The notes: generated from the sequence alone by a model not told the origin. A DNA stretch of 64,000 nucleotides from Nitrospirota bacterium (GCA_021790195.1 JAJYIF010000002.1:1-64000); one strand, 5' to 3'. Positions 15,570-25,002 are shown, counted from the stretch's first letter. Numbers and translations: made by a program.

Positions 15570-16895
15570 TTAGAGAAGAATCTCAACTGACTTGTTGCCG
15601 GACAGCTGCTTAAACGAAATGCTCCTTTCTTTAGAATCCCACGTCATTGGGCCTCCGGTGTATGGATTCCCCAAATCACTTGCGTGGATATCCAAGAACT
15701 GTTGTGTCCTTTCTGACGAAATATTTTCCTGGTGAATTAGAACTTTCAGTAAAGCAAGCCTTCGGAGTCCCTCCAAGTTGTATCCTCTCTCGATATATAT
15801 TGAAGTGTCTACGCCCTGAGCGATTACTGATAGAATCTCACCTGCAGGATTGTAAAGGAAAGGAATGCCAACCCGGGCCTTTTTATCCCGTTTGAGGTTT
15901 TTTACCTTGATGGCAAATTCCTTAGGCGGTAGCTCAGCTAAGTGAATGTGATCCTGCGAGTTAGCATACATCCGATTATTAAAGGCATTTTGCTTGAAGA
16001 ATAGGCGATCAATTCTTGATGCCTCCAGATGGTAAGTTAATTCCATTCCCTTTTGGGAGTGTCGAAATTCACCCAAGATTGCTTTGGACTGAGATATTTC
16101 GCCCTTGTCAAATGGCCTCAGGATACCCCGCAATAGTTCACCTTCCTCCGTCTTGAGGGGACTATCTGCCCCTATCTCTGCGGCGAGCAACATGTCAAGA
16201 TGCAGATATTGAAAAGCGATGAGCTTTGAGATTAGCGTCATAGAATTACTCGCAATTAGACGCCAGAATTCTATATCCTTCTTCAAGCGGATCAGCGCCC
16301 CTTTTACATCGCCGTGGCTGGCCTTAACTGCAATTGCAAGGCGATTCATTTCCTGCGAATTCCCGAATGCCCAAGGCGGCGAGGGAGCGTAATAGCCTAA
16401 GTCTAATGGCTCGATATATCGCGGATACTTGCTGAGTGACTCATATCGTCCGAGTAATTCAGCATTGTTCTTTAAGAGAACATCAATTTCTTTCTGGTGT
16501 GCCGCTGCGTATGGGAGCATCCCTTGGTCCTTTGTGCCGTAAAACGACGGGAGCCGTCCTTTAAATGAAAGCCCTGACTTATCATTAAGCGACTCTTGAA
16601 GAATATTGACATATTCTATACGGAATTCTTTTGCGCTCTTCCCCGGCCGGAGTAAGTTCTTCACCCTCAGCATCCTTTTTTCCCCCTGTGCAAATGGAGA
16701 TATCTCCGCTGGACAGTTGAAACCTAAGAAGGCAATCCAAGCGTTACCCGGTTGAATGACCTCAGGCATAGGACGTGACATGTCCTTCACCATTTCAGGG
16801 TTTGGCTTTTCATCGTACAGAGCAAGCCCTGTAAAAAGGAGCAGATAAAAGAGGATAACTGCAACCTTTATCTTCGTTATTTTAGAAATCGTCAT
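15570..16895 (-). CDS. Membrane-anchored protein of unknown function
   Basis: 441 residues. A single N-terminal helix (AVILFYLLLFTGLALY) acts as uncleaved anchor or signal; the rest is soluble, mostly helical, and should lie in the periplasm. No catalytic motif or repeat recognised. It follows a Yip1-like membrane protein on the same strand after 18 bases, so the two are probably co-transcribed. Confidence 0.7.
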   Translation of the reverse strand: MTISKITKIKVAVILFYLLLFTGLALYDEKPNPEMVKDMSRPMPEVIQPGNAWIAFLGFNCPAEISPFAQGEKRMLRVKNLLRPGKSAKEFRIEYVNILQESLNDKSGLSFKGRLPSFYGTKDQGMLPYAAAHQKEIDVLLKNNAELLGRYESLSKYPRYIEPLDLGYYAPSPPWAFGNSQEMNRLAIAVKASHGDVKGALIRLKKDIEFWRLIASNSMTLISKLIAFQYLHLDMLLAAEIGADSPLKTEEGELLRGILRPFDKGEISQSKAILGEFRHSQKGMELTYHLEASRIDRLFFKQNAFNNRMYANSQDHIHLAELPPKEFAIKVKNLKRDKKARVGIPFLYNPAGEILSVIAQGVDTSIYIERGYNLEGLRRLALLKVLIHQENISSERTQQFLDIHASDLGNPYTGGPMTWDSKERSISFKQLSGNKSVEILL

Positions 16896-16913
16896 CGTAT
16901 TTCCGTCACCAGT

Positions 16914-17513
16914 CTAGTGCAGTATGCAACTCAAACTGTCGCCTGAATAGTACCTCGTGAGGAGCGAAAGGATTCCCACCCCGCCCCCTATCACAATGAG
17001 AAATAAAATAAACGTAAGAACTATGTCAAAGGCGCCTCTCTTCCGTGTGAATTGTTGAACAGCGACGATATTAGAGCAGTAGTTTCTTATAGCAAAGCAA
17101 GCCATTATAAGCGAGGGGATTGCCAAAATAATGGTAGTTGTAATTCCGGGCTTTTTGAACGGCATCAGAATAAAACTATACAACAGTGCTGCAAAGCCGA
17201 TCGGTAGAAAGGACCATGCGAAGATGCGGTAGATATCGTCGAGCGTTGCCTTTCCTCTCAGGCGCGCTCCTGCAGTAAATTCGAGCCGTGGGTAAAGCGA
17301 GGAAATAACGAATCCTGCGAGCGGCCCAAATAGGACGCCTATAAGTATTACGAGAGACGGTGTAAAGAATGGCAGCATTAACATTGCCAGTGCTGTTGTA
17401 AAAACTATGCCATTTAAGGCGTTAACGACAATAGTTGCAATCTCTGATTGCTGCGCCGCAATCTGACGAACTATGCGAGGTCGGGAAATCAGGGATATTA
17501 CAGGAATGTCCAC
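16914..17513 (-). CDS. Yip1-like multi-helix membrane protein
   Basis: 199 residues with about five transmembrane helices, ending in GGGVGILSLLTRYYSG. The pattern of a soluble start, then helices with a Tyr-rich loop (DDIYRIFAWSFLP) matches bacterial Yip1/YIF1-domain proteins, whose function is unknown. The start is a GTG at 17513 with GGGAGG 8 bases upstream. It is first in a two-gene unit. Confidence 0.6.
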   Translation of the reverse strand: MDIPVISLISRPRIVRQIAAQQSEIATIVVNALNGIVFTTALAMLMLPFFTPSLVILIGVLFGPLAGFVISSLYPRLEFTAGARLRGKATLDDIYRIFAWSFLPIGFAALLYSFILMPFKKPGITTTIILAIPSLIMACFAIRNYCSNIVAVQQFTRKRGAFDIVLTFILFLIVIGGGVGILSLLTRYYSGDSLSCILH

Positions 17514-17830
17514 TCTATGTACCCTCCCATAGAGAAGTCTACATCTTTCATAGAGGGCTTGTAAACTACTTCGTCAACTGCAAGGTTTCCTGCGGAAACC
17601 AACGGTCTCGCTTAAATGGCCGGGTTATCGACTTTCACGTGTAGAGCATTAGCGAACCCGACCCTCGCAAATCAGCTTTTTACCTGTGCAGTACCACATT
17701 CATTTCTTTGTAACCTCTTGCCCCCTTCTATCGTCTAAGTGACTGCATGCTAACGGTGGGAAAGGGTGTCCCAAATGACCCATGTGAGGAGTCTCGACAT
17801 ATATATTGATGAACAACTGAGGAGGACGTT
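17514..17830. other. Intergenic region with second copy of the hairpin-plus-20-mer repeat
   Basis: No gene seen. GGTTTCCTGCGGAAACC forms a hairpin directly followed by CAACGGTCTCGCTTAAATGG (near 17583-17618), matching the copy near 1930. The right part leads to the OmpH gene. Confidence 0.4.
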
Positions 17831-18394
17831 ATGAACGAGAGGACTGGTAGAAGCATTATGGTCGTTACGATCTTGGCAACGATGGTCTCCCTATTCTTTG
17901 CCGCAGGGGAAGCTTCTTCTGCTGATATAACACCGGTGAAGATAGGATATGTTGACCTCAGGGTTGCACTCAACAACTCTGATGCCGGGAAGAAGGCAAA
18001 GGCAGAGTTAGAATCTCTCATAAAAATCAAACAGGCCGCCATAGAGGAGAAAAGCAGGCAGGCCCAAAAGCTGAAGGAAGAGCTCGACAAACAGGCATCA
18101 GGACTCTCAGCCGAGGCGAAAAAGGCCAAGGAGGATGAAATAGCGAGGCTTGTGCGGGATTATCAAAGAATGGTCCAGGATTCCGAGGCCGAGGTGAAAA
18201 AGAAAGAAGACGAAGTTACCGGCTCCATCTTAAAGGGCTTGCGTCAAGTTGTCGAAAAGATAGGGCAAGAAGAGGGATATTCTCTGATTTTCGAAAATGT
18301 GGAGAGCATCATACTCTATGCCGAGAAGGGCTACGATATAACAGAAGAGGTAGTGAAGCGCTATAACGAATCACTGCCGAAGCAGGACAAATGA
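17831..18394 (+). CDS. OmpH/Skp-family periplasmic chaperone
   Basis: 187 residues: a signal peptide (to about 30, ending SSA), a short core strand (VKIGYVDLRVALNNSDAGKKAK), a long charged coiled-coil hairpin (about 60-130), and a return strand (YSLIFENVESIILYAEKGYDIT). This is the Skp/OmpH layout. Skp trimers hold unfolded outer-membrane proteins in the periplasm. Here it is not beside bamA or lpxD, so it may be an extra copy. GAGGAC lies before the ATG. Confidence 0.85.
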   Translation: MNERTGRSIMVVTILATMVSLFFAAGEASSADITPVKIGYVDLRVALNNSDAGKKAKAELESLIKIKQAAIEEKSRQAQKLKEELDKQASGLSAEAKKAKEDEIARLVRDYQRMVQDSEAEVKKKEDEVTGSILKGLRQVVEKIGQEEGYSLIFENVESIILYAEKGYDITEEVVKRYNESLPKQDK

Positions 18395-18526
18395 TCATGT
18401 CTAAGCAGCTCCGTTTCCTGGCCGGCGAGCAAGTCCGCAGCTTCGGGATGCAGTGATCCTTGAAGGGCGGCGTTACTAACTGGTATCTTAGAAAGACGCA
18501 GGCAACCAGGGAAAGGCGGTGACAAT

Positions 18527-18625
18527 TTGAAAGCGGTCCTGTTATTTTGCAGCATGGTTCTCGCCACGGTCACCCATGCGGCGGACCCCGGGTGCCACGT
18601 GGTCATTATCCCTCATTGTTTGTGA
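18527..18625 (+). CDS. Possible 32-residue secreted peptide or degenerate gene start
   Basis: TTG start after AAAGGCGGTG; the product reads like a signal peptide (KAVLLFCSMVLATVTHA) followed by ADPGCHVVIIPHCL and a UGA stop. It ends 14 bases before the dus start. It may be a truncated gene whose signal sequence survives. No homologue recognised and the start codon is weak. Confidence 0.3.
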   Translation: MKAVLLFCSMVLATVTHAADPGCHVVIIPHCL

Positions 18626-18639
18626 GACCTGAACCTGGC

Positions 18640-19656
18640 ATGCAAACACCTCCGCAAGCGATACAAGTTCGCAATCTCAGGATCGCTCCGCCGCTGCTCC
18701 TGGCGCCGATGGCCGGCCTTACACACAGCGCTCTTCGCCAGGTAATGTGCGGCTTCGGCGGGGTCGGCTTGTTATCGACCGAAATGCTTTCGGCAAGGAG
18801 ATTGCCCACCGAAAATCCCCGCGTATCCCCGTGTTTGATCAGGGCCGAGACCGAAAGACCGCTTTCTTATCAGCTCATGACTTCCACTTGCAAAGAGATA
18901 GCCCCGGCCATTGAAAAGCTTCACGCATTCGGGGCCGACGCGGTTGATCTGAACATGGGCTGCCCTTCACCCTCAGTCTGCAGGTTAGGCGCGGGCGCCA
19001 CACTGATGGAACAACCGGACCAGGTCCGCCTTATCCTTGCTGAGGCCAGAAAGCGCACTTTATTGCCGCTGACCGCAAAGATTCGTCTCGGCATCGAACT
19101 CGACCCCGGGAAATTGAAGACTTTCTGCTCCATGCTTGAGGATGAGGGCATTGATATGCTCTCGGTGCACGCTCGGTTCAAACATGAGTCCTTTGCCAGA
19201 AGACCACGCTGGGAACATATCGCCAGGATAAGAGAGCAGCTCAAAATACCGGTTGTCGCGAATGGCGGGATCTTCTCAGTCCAGGACGCGGAAACATGCT
19301 TACGGGTCTCGGGCGCCGACGGCTTGATGCTCGGACGGGGAGCGGTGATAAGACCCTGGCTCTTCGCCGAAATTGCCCGAAATTTATTCGGCGACGATAT
19401 CATGATGCCGACGGTATCGCTGCCGAAAGTTTACTCCGATTTTCTCGCCGGCCTGAAGGAGCGCTACCGACCTGTGTACCGATTGGGCAGGCTGAAGGAA
19501 TTCACCCGCTATTTCGCCAGGAACTATAAATTCGGACACTATTTGACGTCCAAGGTACAGTCCAGCAGCAGTATTGATGAGGCAAGGGAAAGAGCCTGGA
19601 CATTCTTTGAGACCACGGAACGAAGCCGCCCCATGGCAACGAATACAACTGAATAG
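18640..19656 (+). CDS. dus: tRNA-dihydrouridine synthase
   Basis: 338 residues from the ATG at 18640. FMN-dependent TIM barrel of the Dus family: LLLAPMAGLTH at the N-terminus, DLNMGCPSP with the catalytic Cys expected next (PSPSVCRLGAGATLM), KIRLGIE, HARFKHESF, PVVANGGI and DGLMLGRGA. It reduces uridines in the tRNA D-loop with NADPH. Which Dus subtype it is cannot be decided here. The C-terminal helical domain is present. Confidence 0.9.
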   Translation: MQTPPQAIQVRNLRIAPPLLLAPMAGLTHSALRQVMCGFGGVGLLSTEMLSARRLPTENPRVSPCLIRAETERPLSYQLMTSTCKEIAPAIEKLHAFGADAVDLNMGCPSPSVCRLGAGATLMEQPDQVRLILAEARKRTLLPLTAKIRLGIELDPGKLKTFCSMLEDEGIDMLSVHARFKHESFARRPRWEHIARIREQLKIPVVANGGIFSVQDAETCLRVSGADGLMLGRGAVIRPWLFAEIARNLFGDDIMMPTVSLPKVYSDFLAGLKERYRPVYRLGRLKEFTRYFARNYKFGHYLTSKVQSSSSIDEARERAWTFFETTERSRPMATNTTE

Positions 19657-19802
19657 GCATTTATCCGCCTGAACGCTTCCTTTCTCGGGACCACTCTTTC
19701 CGTCGAATAGACCAACCTGGAACTGTGTTTCGGCACTTCCGCGGCATACACTGCGACGTTGATCAGAATGGCCGATACTGAGACGATGAAGAACCTTTTC
19801 AT
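19539..19802 (-). CDS. Possible small secreted protein, antisense to the end of dus
   Basis: 87 residues starting with a convincing signal peptide (MKRFFIVSVSAILINVAVYA) after GAGGTGAC. The 3' half, however, lies antisense to dus, which is unusual for a real gene. It may be a truncated gene that reads on into the dus tail. No homologue recognised. Confidence 0.3.
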   Translation of the reverse strand: MKRFFIVSVSAILINVAVYAAEVPKHSSRLVYSTERVVPRKEAFRRINAYSVVFVAMGRLRSVVSKNVQALSLASSILLLDCTLDVK

Positions 19803-20068
19803 GATGTCACCTCATTACTATATGATCTCGCTCTGTTCACAGTTTGATCTTTCCATCCCGGATTATGGTCAGCAACCTGACGAGGGTCTCCTGCCCTTCC
19901 GACAGATGTCCCTAAATTATACAGCTTTGGTCGCAGGAGTCACGGTAAAATTACCCGAAATTCGCGACACCCGAAGACCATCAAGAACAGTTCTGACATA
20001 CCGGGGGTCGGTCGCTGAGGGCAATCTCTAAGCCTGAAGGACCGGGCGGGCATACCTGTTCGTTAATA

Positions 20069-20449
20069 TCAGTGACCTCCCGATTTCAAAAAGCCGGATG
20101 CGGCAAACGTGAGAACGAGAACTTCGATAATGGCGAAGAGGCCGTAAACGGCGTCTTTCTTCCTTAACAGAATTGGAATAATGCGCACGAAGCACAGGAC
20201 CGTGATACCTCCCACGCCTCCCAAGACGGCCGCGATGCCAAGAAGGAATGTGACTACGAAGAGAACGAGGGGCCAGATCCACCAGGGGTTCGCAGAGGCT
20301 GCTGCTGCCTGAGAAGCCGTTTCCGATGACGCAGATGCCATAGCGATAAATAAATTTAGAAGACATAACACCAGGAGCAAGTCCGGAATTGCGAAACGCG
20401 CTAAGGGCCTTCGGGACCTGCTAAGGACCGTTAACAGTTGACACGTCAA
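20069..20449 (-). CDS. Small membrane protein, possibly a shortened permease
   Basis: 126 residues with a signal-like start and two or three transmembrane helices. The stretch NPWWIWPLVLFVVTFLLGIA followed by AVLGGVGG resembles the opening of some TSUP permeases, but the protein then diverges and ends after one more helix. It is either a small membrane protein of its own or an internally deleted permease. A start at the second Met (MASAS...) is possible. Confidence 0.45.
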   Translation of the reverse strand: MTCQLLTVLSRSRRPLARFAIPDLLLVLCLLNLFIAMASASSETASQAAAASANPWWIWPLVLFVVTFLLGIAAVLGGVGGITVLCFVRIIPILLRKKDAVYGLFAIIEVLVLTFAASGFLKSGGH

Positions 20450-20474
20450 GCCTTATACTGTTTAAATATATCCC

Positions 20475-21389
20475 ATGGTTCAAAAGACAGATAAGATATG
20501 GATGGACGGCCGGTTTGTTGACTGGGAAAACGCCAATGTTCATGTTCTGACCCATTCCCTTCATTATGGTCTTGGCGTTTTCGAAGGTATAAGGTGCTAT
20601 GAGACAGGAAGGGGCCCTGCTATATTCCGGCTCAGGGAGCACGTCGACAGGCTGTTTCTTTCAGCACATATCTTCCTGATGGAAACTCCGTTCAGCGGAG
20701 AGGAGATCAGCAGAGCGGTTATCGAGACGGTCAGGGTCAACGGGGTGAAGGAATGTTACATCCGTCCCCTTATATATATCGGATACGGTGCGATGGGACT
20801 CTATCCAAAAGACAATCCAGTGCAGGTATCAATCGCCGTCTGGCCGTGGGGCGCGTATCTCGGCGAAAAAGGGTTAAACGAAGGGATAAGGGTGAAGGTG
20901 TCTTCTTTTATAAGGGGACATGTGAACTCCAACCTTTCTAGGGGAAAGGTCTGCGGGTATTATGTGGGTTCCCAGCTTGCAAAGAAGGAGGCCATAGACT
21001 GCGGCTATGACGAGGCCCTTCTGCTCGATACCGAGGGATATGTCTCCGAAGGCAGCGGTGAGAACATATTTATAGTAAGAAACGGGGTACTTAAGACAAC
21101 TCCTCTTACTTCCATTTTGGAAGGGATCACGAGGGATAGTGTTATGGAGATGGCGGCCGACGAAGGAATCCCGGTCGTTCAGGAGCGGTTTACCAGGGAC
21201 GAGGTCTATATCGCTGATGAGGCCTTCTTCACCGGAACTGCTGCGGAAGTTACTCCCATACGCGAGATTGACGGAAGGACGATCGGGGAGGGTAGGCCCG
21301 GAAGGATTACCCGGAAACTGCAAGCCATGTTCTTTGATGCGGTGAAAGGAAGGAACGAAAAGTACGGGTCTTGGCTGACTTATGTTTGA
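20475..21389 (+). CDS. ilvE: Branched-chain amino acid aminotransferase
   Basis: 304 residues, fold-type IV PLP enzyme. [18 protein letters not shown] is the N-terminal signature; the catalytic Lys is in [28 protein letters not shown] and [12 protein letters not shown] follow, the latter binding the PLP phosphate. It converts branched 2-oxo acids to Val, Leu and Ile with glutamate. Normal length. A strong terminator follows. Confidence 0.93.
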   Translation: MVQKTDKIWMDGRFVDWENANVHVLTHSLHYGLGVFEGIRCYETGRGPAIFRLREHVDRLFLSAHIFLMETPFSGEEISRAVIETVRVNGVKECYIRPLIYIGYGAMGLYPKDNPVQVSIAVWPWGAYLGEKGLNEGIRVKVSSFIRGHVNSNLSRGKVCGYYVGSQLAKKEAIDCGYDEALLLDTEGYVSEGSGENIFIVRNGVLKTTPLTSILEGITRDSVMEMAADEGIPVVQERFTRDEVYIADEAFFTGTAAEVTPIREIDGRTIGEGRPGRITRKLQAMFFDAVKGRNEKYGSWLTYV

Positions 21390-21420
21390 AGTCTGCCGTG
21401 GATCTAAGCGGATAAAATAA

Positions 21421-21450
21421 AAAAAGGCCCGAATTAATTCGGGCCTTTTT
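21421..21450. terminator. Bidirectional terminator between ilvE and the cytochrome gene
   Basis: Perfect palindrome AAGGCCCGAATTAATTCGGGCCTT flanked by A and T runs on both sides, so it can end transcription from both convergent genes. Confidence 0.92.
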
Positions 21451-21462
21451 GTTTCTTGCTAA

Positions 21463-21783
21463 TTACTTCTTATGGCACTTTCCGCAGTTCTTCTCGTCTT
21501 TTGTCGCGAACGCCTTAGTACCGTTATGGCACACTCCGCAGTACTTGCCACTGTTTATTTCCTGCATGGTCATCTTTGGATTGGCGGTCTTGCTCATCTT
21601 CCATATCTTTGTGTGGCAATCAGGGCATTTGAGTCCCTTGCTTGCATGGATCTGACCGCTAAAAGTAACCTTGCCCATCTTGCCGCCAGGAAATTCTACG
21701 GTCTTTCCCGGGGGCACTGCGAACACTGCGCCGACAAGTGCTAATGAAATAGCAACTGTCAACAGAAGGGTTAACTTCTTCAT
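21463..21783 (-). CDS. Triheme c-type cytochrome (c7/class III type)
   Basis: 106 residues with a signal peptide (cleavage near AVFA). Three heme-binding CxxCH motifs: CPDCH (53-57), CGVCH (82-86) and CGKCH (100-104), plus a conserved-looking start GGKMGKVTFSGQIHASKG supplying a distal His. This fits small periplasmic c7-like cytochromes that shuttle low-potential electrons. It has its own sigma-54 promoter and a potential translational switch in its leader. Confidence 0.9.
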   Translation of the reverse strand: MKKLTLLLTVAISLALVGAVFAVPPGKTVEFPGGKMGKVTFSGQIHASKGLKCPDCHTKIWKMSKTANPKMTMQEINSGKYCGVCHNGTKAFATKDEKNCGKCHKK

Positions 21784-21789
21784 CTCTCT

Positions 21790-21828
21790 TCACCTCCTTT
21801 CATAAGGAATTGCTTTCACCGGAGGTGA
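21790..21828 (-). promoter_or_regulatory. Leader with sequence complementary to the Shine-Dalgarno of the cytochrome gene
   Basis: Near the predicted mRNA 5' end lies UCACCUCC (21821-21828), an exact 8-base complement of the ribosome-binding site GGAGGUGA (21790-21797). Pairing would hide the ribosome-binding site. Confidence 0.45.
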
Positions 21829-21833
21829 TAGGT

Positions 21834-21850
21834 AAGCAATATCAGTGCCA
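21834..21850 (-). promoter_or_regulatory. Sigma-54 promoter of the cytochrome gene
   Basis: Minus strand TGGCAC-TGATA-TTGCTT: the -24 and -12 boxes match the RpoN consensus with correct GG-to-GC spacing. It lies 51 bases before the ATG. Confidence 0.8.
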
Positions 21851-21988
21851 CTTTGCAAAGCACAAAATGATTTCGCTCCTATAAGCATTTTCTCGCAGAT
21901 ATCACATATTCCGGCGAAAAGATGTCCCCTGTCCGCCCAGGGGATTTACTATTTAAGGATTGTCCATCCCTTTTTGAGGAATTACGAT

Positions 21989-23134
21989 TTATGATAACAG
22001 TTTCTTGGCTATTGTCAAGACGTCCTCCTTTCTTTTTTGCGGTAACGGCTGGCCGGGCTCTTCTAATAACGTCACCGCGCTACGAATGACCTCATCAGCG
22101 TCTATAGAAAGCATGCATTCAACATTCCGCCTGCAACAAGGAGTATATCCGAACTTCGTGCAGGGGCTGCATGGAAGACGTTTGTTGAGGACCCTGTGCC
22201 TCCTGCCGGGGGGCGCCCACTTTCTTTCTATGCCTGATCCGAAGAGAGAGACGGTGGGTGTCCCTGCCGCATAGGCGATGTGCAATAGGCCCGAGTCGGC
22301 GCTGACCAGCAATTTACACGACTTGAGGAGGGCGGCCACATCTGCAAGATCCGTCCTGCCGGTCATATCCACGGCATTTTTCGCATATTCTTTGATCCTC
22401 TCTGCGTCTCGGCTTTCCGACCGGGACCCAAGTATGACTATCTCGTAACCTTTGTCAGTCAATGCCTTTGCCACTTTGCCGAATCTGTCTCCGCCCCATT
22501 GCCGCTCCGGCACTGACGCACCAGGGAAAACGGCAACTAGGTTCTTCTTTTCTTCTATTTCGGGCGACGGGATAGTAGAGGCATTATCCGGAATTTCCAT
22601 GAAAGGTTTATTCTTGTCAAAGTGAGGGGCTTCTGGAATGAGCGGCCCCATCAGGTGGAAGAAGCTATAGACCTCGTAGTCGTCGTGACTGTAAGGGATG
22701 CGATGAGTGAACAATTTCCTTCTTTCGTTCGTGTCGAAGCCGACCCGTATGGGGGCCCCGGAAAGATAGGCGACTACGGCTGACAGGCGGTGCCACTGTT
22801 CAGTGTCGATGACAATGTCGTACTTCTTTCTGAGCGCTCTGAAAAGATCTATGCCCCTGTCATAAAGATAAATCGTATTTATATTATTCGATAGCCTGAA
22901 TATATCAGCATTTCTTTTTTCGCAGAGGATGTCGATTCCAGAATCCGGGAAAGCTTGCTTCAAGGCCCGGATTGCCGGAAGAAGAAGCACCGCGTCCCCA
23001 ATGCCGCCGGGACGGATAAGGAGTATCTTGTTAAAGAGCGAAATCTCGCTAACGTAACTTTTCCCTCTGAGAAGAGAAGTGAATGTCCGGCCCATAATCT
23101 GGTCCACAAGCTTTATGAGTTTAATCTTGCTCAT
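21989..23134 (-). CDS. Glycosyltransferase family 9 (heptosyltransferase-like)
   Basis: About 381 residues from ATG 23134; a TTG at 23167 with GGAG upstream is an alternative. GT-B fold with ILLIRPGGIGDAVLLLPAIR (N-terminal signature of GT9), VAVFPGASVPERQWGGDRF and the nucleotide-sugar site DSGLLHIAYAAGTPTVSLFG. GT9 enzymes add heptose or other sugars to the LPS core. It is the last gene of a minus-strand surface-glycan run. Confidence 0.88.
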   Translation of the reverse strand: MSKIKLIKLVDQIMGRTFTSLLRGKSYVSEISLFNKILLIRPGGIGDAVLLLPAIRALKQAFPDSGIDILCEKRNADIFRLSNNINTIYLYDRGIDLFRALRKKYDIVIDTEQWHRLSAVVAYLSGAPIRVGFDTNERRKLFTHRIPYSHDDYEVYSFFHLMGPLIPEAPHFDKNKPFMEIPDNASTIPSPEIEEKKNLVAVFPGASVPERQWGGDRFGKVAKALTDKGYEIVILGSRSESRDAERIKEYAKNAVDMTGRTDLADVAALLKSCKLLVSADSGLLHIAYAAGTPTVSLFGSGIERKWAPPGRRHRVLNKRLPCSPCTKFGYTPCCRRNVECMLSIDADEVIRSAVTLLEEPGQPLPQKRKEDVLTIAKKLLS

Positions 23135-23157
23135 GAAAATCAGTTGAGAACGAAGAA

Positions 23158-23988
23158 CTATCGACAAAAAACTCCATCAACGGAAGATTGCCGTCTATTG
23201 TAAGAAGACAATTCCAGTAACTTAAAACCTCTCTTTTGCAAGAAGTCGCCAACTGCAAAAAGATTACCTGCGGAAGATCTGTTGACACTCATTTCAACAA
23301 GAACGTTGTTTGCTCTCTCCAAGAACCTCTGCGCCGAGATAAGAATGTCATATTCACTTCCCTCCGTGTCTATTTTGAGAAGATCACAGCTTTCTATATC
23401 AAGTTCGTCCGCCAAATTATCTAATGTTCTTGTCTGAACAAGAAGACTATTGTCATATTCTTCATTTTCATTTCTTATGTAGGTACTGTGCTGGGAGGAG
23501 ATATTAGAAATATATATTCTTATTGTCCCTATTTCTTTACTGATCGCATAACGGCAGCAATCCTTCGGATCCAGAGCGTTCAGTTGCAAGACTTTAAAAC
23601 AATTATCCACCGGCTCGATGCTTATTATTCTCTTGGCTTTGAGATAATGCTGACAGAAGAAGTTAAACTGTCCCACGTTGGCTCCCACATCAATGATCAC
23701 TGCATCTTCCTTCACCAGATGTTTAAGTCTATAGCTCTCGCAATATACCCTTTGAAGAGACGCCAAACCATAGATATCGCTGTAATAGAATCTCTTATTA
23801 AAAACTCTGACATATGGAGGCTTGTCACTCAACCCTGCAAGTCTATCTCTTATATAAATAATGTATTTCAAAAGAACAAGGCATATTTTGTCTGCAAAAG
23901 TCAACTCCTTAATTAAAAAAAGAAAGACAAAATCCAGTTTCAGTGACCACAAAAGTAATCCAATTGATTTCATAAAACTTGAAGCCAT
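23158..23988 (-). CDS. FkbM-family methyltransferase
   Basis: 276 residues. SAM-binding VIIDVGANVGQFNFF, then the acidic strand end IISIEPV and the FkbM signature DLLKIDTEGSEYDILISA. FkbM enzymes O-methylate sugars or polyketides; in this locus a sugar hydroxyl of the surface polysaccharide is the likely target. An N-terminal hydrophobic stretch (about 10-45) may hold it at the membrane. It may overlap the GT9 gene if that gene uses its TTG start. Confidence 0.85.
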   Translation of the reverse strand: MASSFMKSIGLLLWSLKLDFVFLFLIKELTFADKICLVLLKYIIYIRDRLAGLSDKPPYVRVFNKRFYYSDIYGLASLQRVYCESYRLKHLVKEDAVIIDVGANVGQFNFFCQHYLKAKRIISIEPVDNCFKVLQLNALDPKDCCRYAISKEIGTIRIYISNISSQHSTYIRNENEEYDNSLLVQTRTLDNLADELDIESCDLLKIDTEGSEYDILISAQRFLERANNVLVEMSVNRSSAGNLFAVGDFLQKRGFKLLELSSYNRRQSSVDGVFCR

Positions 23989-24005
23989 AGCTCTTTAGGT
24001 ATTCT

Positions 24006-24917
24006 TTATTTATATATTGGATTATGTTTCCGTTCCGTATCCACGCTGCGCAAAAGTGGAGCAATGAAGAAACCACCGCTTATTTTACCCATTTGTTTCC
24101 ATTTTCCCCAGGGAAAAAACAAGAAAGGCAAGAATCTTAATGCATTTATATAACACAGGAGCCAGACCGGCAGACTATACCTTTCATACATTCTAAGAAA
24201 AGAAAGACCATTACTGATAGGTTTTACCCAGGATGTAAAAAAAAATGGCGGATGGTAATACACAAGTTCGCTTTGACGATAGACAACAGCGCCAATTGCA
24301 TTTAGTCGGATAGAGAGTTCTATATCTTCATATGAGACCATATTATTAAAGCCACCAATTCTTACAAGCACACTCCTTGTGTATGCAATACATGCTGCTC
24401 CAAAAGAGTATCTGGTGAGATAGTCGTATTTATGTCTTAGCAGACAACGATCTGCTTCTCCGGGTATTACTATACAATCAATTTGAGGCATTAGTTGAAA
24501 ACGCTCAGACAGTGAACTCAAAAAGTTCCTTTGCAAAATGAGAGTGTCGTCATCGAGAAAAAGAATATATTTTCCTCTAGAAACCTCCAGTCCCTGATTT
24601 CTGAGTGCGCCAACAGAGCGGATTGGCTGAGAGTTAGAGTTCATTTTTATGATCATGGATGAAGAGTATCTTCTCACGATTTCATGGATCTCCGGATTGG
24701 AGCCATCCTCGACGATTATCACCTCAAAAGATCTAGTATTCATATCCTGCATTGCCAGACATGAGAGAATCCTTTCGATCTCAAATATTCTGCTGTAAGT
24801 GGGTATTATACAGGAGAGAAGTATGTCAGCTTCCAGGGAGATTATAGCGTCTCCTTTAAGGTCAAACGGAAACATCTTGTAGAGAGAACGGAGGATTTTG
24901 GTTCTTAATCCAAACAT
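24006..24917 (-). CDS. Glycosyltransferase family 2
   Basis: 303 residues with the GT-A fold: LLSCIIPTYSRIFEIERIL at the start, FEVIIVEDGSNP, ALRNQGLEVSRGKYILFLDDDT (DXD-type metal site), then SYEDIELSIRL, the region of the catalytic base, and a hydrophobic C-terminal segment. It adds a sugar from a nucleotide donor to a lipid-linked glycan at the inner membrane. Donor and linkage unknown. Confidence 0.9.
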   Translation of the reverse strand: MFGLRTKILRSLYKMFPFDLKGDAIISLEADILLSCIIPTYSRIFEIERILSCLAMQDMNTRSFEVIIVEDGSNPEIHEIVRRYSSSMIIKMNSNSQPIRSVGALRNQGLEVSRGKYILFLDDDTLILQRNFLSSLSERFQLMPQIDCIVIPGEADRCLLRHKYDYLTRYSFGAACIAYTRSVLVRIGGFNNMVSYEDIELSIRLNAIGAVVYRQSELVYYHPPFFFTSWVKPISNGLSFLRMYERYSLPVWLLCYINALRFLPFLFFPWGKWKQMGKISGGFFIAPLLRSVDTERKHNPIYK

Positions 24918-25002
24918 AAGAATTATTCGCCGTGTAAGTACTTATCTGTACAGAATGAATCCGACGCGGCCAAGGCTCTTGCTCGATCCCACCTGTTTCT
25001 TA

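Noticed and set aside
18527-18670. UGA at the end of the 32-residue frame before dus as a third selenocysteine codon
   Set aside because: Reading on enters the start of dus in another frame with no recognisable protein and no clear hairpin at SECIS distance.
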